From an uncultured Brevinema sp. (GTDB lineage Bacteria; Spirochaetota; Brevinematia; Brevinematales; Brevinemataceae): a stretch of DNA of 16,518 bases. The position numbers and the translations under genes were made by a program. The stretch's first letter is position 1. The number at the start of each line of letters is the position of its first letter. Under the pieces are notes generated by a model that saw only the letters and a list, made by a program, of their open reading frames with translations, was not told the DNA's origin and searched no databases. The stretch lies in contig CAMQSH010000024.1 in the NCBI GenBank assembly GCA_947036575.1, forward strand, positions 1-16,518, read 5' to 3'. Below, piece by piece: positions 13,928-16,518 of the stretch.

Positions 13928-15529
13928 ATGAAAAATAAATATATTATGTTAATTAGCAGCTTTGTTTTATCTACTATTTCATCAATAGTTTTCTATGTAT
14001 TTTTTGGAGAAAGAAGTATTTTTTTTAGAACAACTTTAGTACTAATGTTAGTTTCTATTATTTTAAATATTATTTACTTTAGAGATAATATTTCTCAACA
14101 ATTAAAAAGGGGTAAGTATTCTCGAATTAAATTGATAGAAAGTTTTGCAGTTTTATTTTTTAGTATAGCTTTACTTTCTTTAGTAAAAAGTTTTGATTTA
14201 AATTTTGATTGGACAGCAAGGCAGTTATTTAATTTATCTCCAGAATCGAAAACTATTATTTCTCAAATAAAAACCCCTTTGACCATTACTGTTTTTTCTT
14301 ATGATGATAATACAGATAATATAAAAGGATTGGTTGATTATGCAGAAAAGTTAGGAAAGCGTTATGAGTCGTCAAATCCTAAAATGATTAAATTATTTAC
14401 AACAGATCCTATTAGAGATAAATCAAAAGCAGAAGAATATGGTATTAGACAAAATGGGACTATTGTTTTTGAGATGGATGGTAGAAGAGAATATGTAGCA
14501 CCAAATTTATTGTTAGAAACTTTTAGCCAAGGTGAAATTAGTTATAAAGGTGAGACAATATTTTCTGCTGTTATTGACAAATTAAATAACAACAAAGAAG
14601 TTAGAATTTCTTATTTGACAGGACATGGAGAATTAGATTTTGATTCTTCGGGTCTTGGTGGATACGATGGAATCAAAAAGATGCTTGTTGATAGAAGGTA
14701 TAATGTATCTGCGATCAATTTAGATCATTATCCAGATATTCCCAAAGAAACAGATGTCTTAATTATTGCAGATCCAAGAACAGAGTTATCACCTCAAACG
14801 TATCAATCTATAGAATCTTATATCCAAAAAGGTGGTAACATTTTATATATGGTAAGCAGAAATACCATAGCTGATATTAATTTTTTATTAATGAAATCTG
14901 GGTTTATATTCTTACCAAATGTAGCAGTAGATCCAGGTAGAGTAGCAAAAAATAGTGGCGAGTTTTCAATCATTCCCACATTGTCTCCAAAATCAGAAAT
15001 CACACTATTATTAAAAAACAAAAAACAATCTGTTATTTTCCCATCAGCTTCTGTTGTATATTCTTTACCAGAAGAATTATCAGACACAAATCATATTTAT
15101 GATATAAGACCTTTAGCAAAAATGTCTCAATATGGATTTGGGGAAACATCTTTTGCAACAGGAATGTATACAAAAGATGATAAAGATATCACAGATATTT
15201 ATTGTTTAGCCATCTCTTCTATTATTGCGAATAAAACAGATTTGGAAGACCAGAGAAGATCTATTATTTTTGGTTCTACAGAGTTTATTGATAATGCTCG
15301 ATTATACACAGGTGGAAACGCAGAGCTTTTTATTAACTCTGTAGATTTCTTATTAAGAAAAGATTTGAAAACTACAATCGCTCCTAAAAATGAAGATTTA
15401 TCCCAATCTGTTCCTTTACCAGAACAAACAAGAGTTATCGTTATCGTTGTTGTTGTTTGGATATTAGCTTGGTTGATAGCGTGTGTAATATTTTTATTAA
15501 AAAGAAAAAACAAAGTTAAAAAGCAATAA
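13928..15529 (+). CDS. GldG-like ABC transporter auxiliary protein
   Basis: A 533-residue membrane protein of the GldG/ABC_transp_aux group. Three hydrophobic segments lie near the N-terminus (about 6-27, 33-50, 68-88). A large extracytoplasmic domain (about 90-500) follows, then one C-terminal membrane helix (about 506-526) and a Lys/Arg-rich tail. The family pattern RQLFNLSPESKTIISQI at the start of the outer domain and YLTGHGE in its middle are clear. The second half has a fold resembling a glutamine-amidotransferase-like/IFT52 domain in this family, with no visible catalytic triad. AAGGAG (13917-13922) overlaps the permease stop and has 5-base spacing to ATG. It probably works with the two ABC subunits on a substrate outside the membrane. 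The stop codon lies inside the first parS palindrome. Confidence 0.8.
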   Translation: MKNKYIMLISSFVLSTISSIVFYVFFGERSIFFRTTLVLMLVSIILNIIYFRDNISQQLKRGKYSRIKLIESFAVLFFSIALLSLVKSFDLNFDWTARQLFNLSPESKTIISQIKTPLTITVFSYDDNTDNIKGLVDYAEKLGKRYESSNPKMIKLFTTDPIRDKSKAEEYGIRQNGTIVFEMDGRREYVAPNLLLETFSQGEISYKGETIFSAVIDKLNNNKEVRISYLTGHGELDFDSSGLGGYDGIKKMLVDRRYNVSAINLDHYPDIPKETDVLIIADPRTELSPQTYQSIESYIQKGGNILYMVSRNTIADINFLLMKSGFIFLPNVAVDPGRVAKNSGEFSIIPTLSPKSEITLLLKNKKQSVIFPSASVVYSLPEELSDTNHIYDIRPLAKMSQYGFGETSFATGMYTKDDKDITDIYCLAISSIIANKTDLEDQRRSIIFGSTEFIDNARLYTGGNAELFINSVDFLLRKDLKTTIAPKNEDLSQSVPLPEQTRVIVIVVVVWILAWLIACVIFLLKRKNKVKKQ

Positions 15530-15551
15530 TGTTTCACGTGAAACATTATTG
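15524..15551. promoter_or_regulatory. parS site 1
   Basis: The core 15530-15545 is TGTTTCACGTGAAACA, the perfect 16-base parS consensus bound by ParB. The palindrome extends without mismatch to 28 bases (15524-15551) and includes the last codon and stop of the GldG-like gene. Its centre is 38 bp from that of the second site. Confidence 0.95.
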
Positions 15552-15563
15552 TGTGAGATTAGC

Positions 15564-15587
15564 ATATTGTTTCACGTGAAACAATAT
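15564..15587. promoter_or_regulatory. parS site 2
   Basis: The core 15568-15583 is again the perfect TGTTTCACGTGAAACA, extended to a 24-base palindrome. It lies 35 bases before parA, so ParB bound here could also affect expression of the partition genes. Confidence 0.95.
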
Positions 15588-15622
15588 CGCATGGAGCAAA
15601 TATATATGGAGAGTTGTGATTT

Positions 15623-16393
15623 ATGGTTAAAATAATTGTTGTTGCAAATCAAAAGGGTGGGGTTGGTAAAACTACAACTTGTGTGAATTTAGCAGCCTAT
15701 GTTGCTAATGTGGGTAAAAGGGTTTTGTTGCTAGATCTTGATCCTCAAGGTAATTCTTGTTCGGGTTTAGGGGTAGATTCTTCCTCTAGTTTAAATAAAG
15801 GTATTTACAGTGTTTTTATAGGGTCAAAAACTTTTAAAGAGGTTATTGCTCCTTCAAAATATAAAAATCTTGATATTGTTCCTGTTTCTATGGATCTTGC
15901 TGGTGCTCAAGCTGAGTTGTTTGATCAACGGGGCAAAGAGTATATTATAAAAAGAGCTTTAGAGGAAATTTCTGAAGACTATGATTTGATATTGATGGAC
16001 ACTCCTCCATCTTTAGGTTTGTTTACATTGAACGGTTTGACAGCGGCGCACAGTGTGCTTATTCCTTTGCAAAGTGAGTTTTATGCTATGGAAGGTTTGG
16101 CGCAATTGTTGCAAGCTATTAAATTGGTGAAGAGTTCTACAAATCCAAGTTTAGATATAGAAGGGGTGTTGATTACAATGTTTGATCAACGAACAAACTT
16201 GTCTAAAGATGTTTTAAATGAAGCAAAATCTTTCTTTAATGAGAAAGTGTATAGTACTATTATCCCAAGAAACATACGCCTTAGTGAAGCACCATCTCAT
16301 GGTATTGCTATTTATGAATATGATTTTTCTTCACAGGGTGCAAAATCTTATGCGTCTTTTGGTGATGAATTCATTAAAAAATCAGGGATATAG
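15623..16393 (+). CDS. parA: Chromosome partition ATPase ParA/Soj
   Basis: A 256-residue Walker-type ATPase of the chromosomal Soj class (no N-terminal helix-turn-helix). KGGVGKTTT (11-19) is the deviant Walker A with signature Lys, LLLDLDPQGN (35-44) is Walker A' with Asp40, and LILMDTPPS (122-130) is Walker B. Arg190 in FDQRTN and the IPRNIRLSEAPSHG segment (214-227) match the region that gives Soj its DNA binding. ATP-bound dimers coat the nucleoid and are released by ParB bound at parS, moving the origin region. GGAGAG (15608-15613) is 9 bases before ATG 15623; an in-frame stop at 15617 excludes earlier starts. parB begins 12 bases after the stop. Confidence 0.96.
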   Translation: MVKIIVVANQKGGVGKTTTCVNLAAYVANVGKRVLLLDLDPQGNSCSGLGVDSSSSLNKGIYSVFIGSKTFKEVIAPSKYKNLDIVPVSMDLAGAQAELFDQRGKEYIIKRALEEISEDYDLILMDTPPSLGLFTLNGLTAAHSVLIPLQSEFYAMEGLAQLLQAIKLVKSSTNPSLDIEGVLITMFDQRTNLSKDVLNEAKSFFNEKVYSTIIPRNIRLSEAPSHGIAIYEYDFSSQGAKSYASFGDEFIKKSGI

Positions 16394-16405
16394 AGGTCGT
16401 TAATA

Positions 16406-16518
16406 ATGTCAGTTAAGAAAAAAGGTTTAGGTAAGGGGTTGGCAGCCTTAGTAGAGGAACATATTATAAGTCCTTTGGTTGAAATAACACCAGATGTTCA
16501 ACAATTTTCCTCAAAAAA
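16406..16518 (+). CDS. parB: Chromosome partition protein ParB, N-terminal part (runs off window)
   Basis: The first 37 codons plus two bases are present. MSVKKKGLGKGLAALVEE is the ParB opening: a basic N-terminus with the LG(R/K)GLxAL box that stimulates the ParA ATPase. The basic residue in that box is Lys here, where many ParBs have Arg. The nuclease/CTPase domain, helix-turn-helix and dimerisation domain lie beyond the window. AGAGGT (16392-16397) with 8-base spacing supports the ATG, and the gene is in one operon with parA. It should bind the two parS sites just upstream. Confidence 0.9.
   Translation, partial: MSVKKKGLGKGLAALVEEHIISPLVEITPDVQQFSSK

Noticed and set aside
14818..15087. 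Minus-strand frame of 89 codons inside the GldG-like gene
   Set aside because: It is antisense to a coding region with clear family motifs; no start signal was seen.
15199..15546. Minus-strand frame beginning MFHVKH
   Set aside because: The MFHVKH start is simply the parS palindrome read as codons. The rest is antisense to the well-supported GldG-like gene, and no family was recognised in it.
16218..16403. Plus-strand frame of 61 codons over the end of parA
   Set aside because: Out of frame with parA, whose conserved RNIRLSEAPS segment proves the true frame here.

Overview
This is AT-rich bacterial chromosome, roughly 30% GC by eye. The right end carries a chromosomal partition locus (parA, the start of parB and two perfect parS palindromes), so it probably lies near the replication origin. 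Low GC, a Gld-type ABC transporter beside parABS, envelope proteins with TPR repeats and coiled coils, and a lipoprotein with a loose lipobox would fit a low-GC spirochaete (Brachyspira or Brevinema type). That assignment is inference; no rRNA or other decisive marker is present.

Left region (1-4133) looks accessory. It holds the 3' end of a GNAT acetyltransferase cut by the window edge. Two minus-strand genes follow: a small Cdd1-type helix-hairpin-helix protein and a decayed, frameshifted GNAT pseudogene that still has a perfect consensus promoter. A plus-strand run then reads chbG (carbohydrate deacetylase), a second GNAT, a DUF4303-like gene and a GH4 6-phospho-beta-glucosidase of the ChbF/CelF type, ending in a strong bidirectional terminator. 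chbG and the GH4 gene encode consecutive steps of chitobiose-phosphate breakdown in E. coli. The 3' end of the intact GNAT is repeated almost exactly at the window start, so the segment is flanked by direct repeats.

Middle region (4157-9451) is all on the minus strand. It contains a predicted lipoprotein of unknown function, a HAD-family hydrolase with its own near-consensus promoter, and a two-gene operon (9451 to 5795). The operon encodes a secreted protein (fibronectin-III-like domains, coiled coil, TPR-like end) and a membrane-anchored TPR protein. It looks like an uncharacterised envelope module.

A 490-base AT-rich spacer (9452-9941) separates this block from a plus-strand PAS-PAS-SpoIIE phosphatase gene, which has its own promoter and terminator. 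A plus-strand series then runs to the window end: ABC ATPase (GldA-like), ABC permease (GldF-like), GldG-like auxiliary protein, two parS sites, parA and the first 37 codons of parB. No terminator is visible between the ABC genes and parB, so the transporter and partition genes may be co-transcribed. No tRNA, rRNA, CRISPR array or insertion sequence was recognised.
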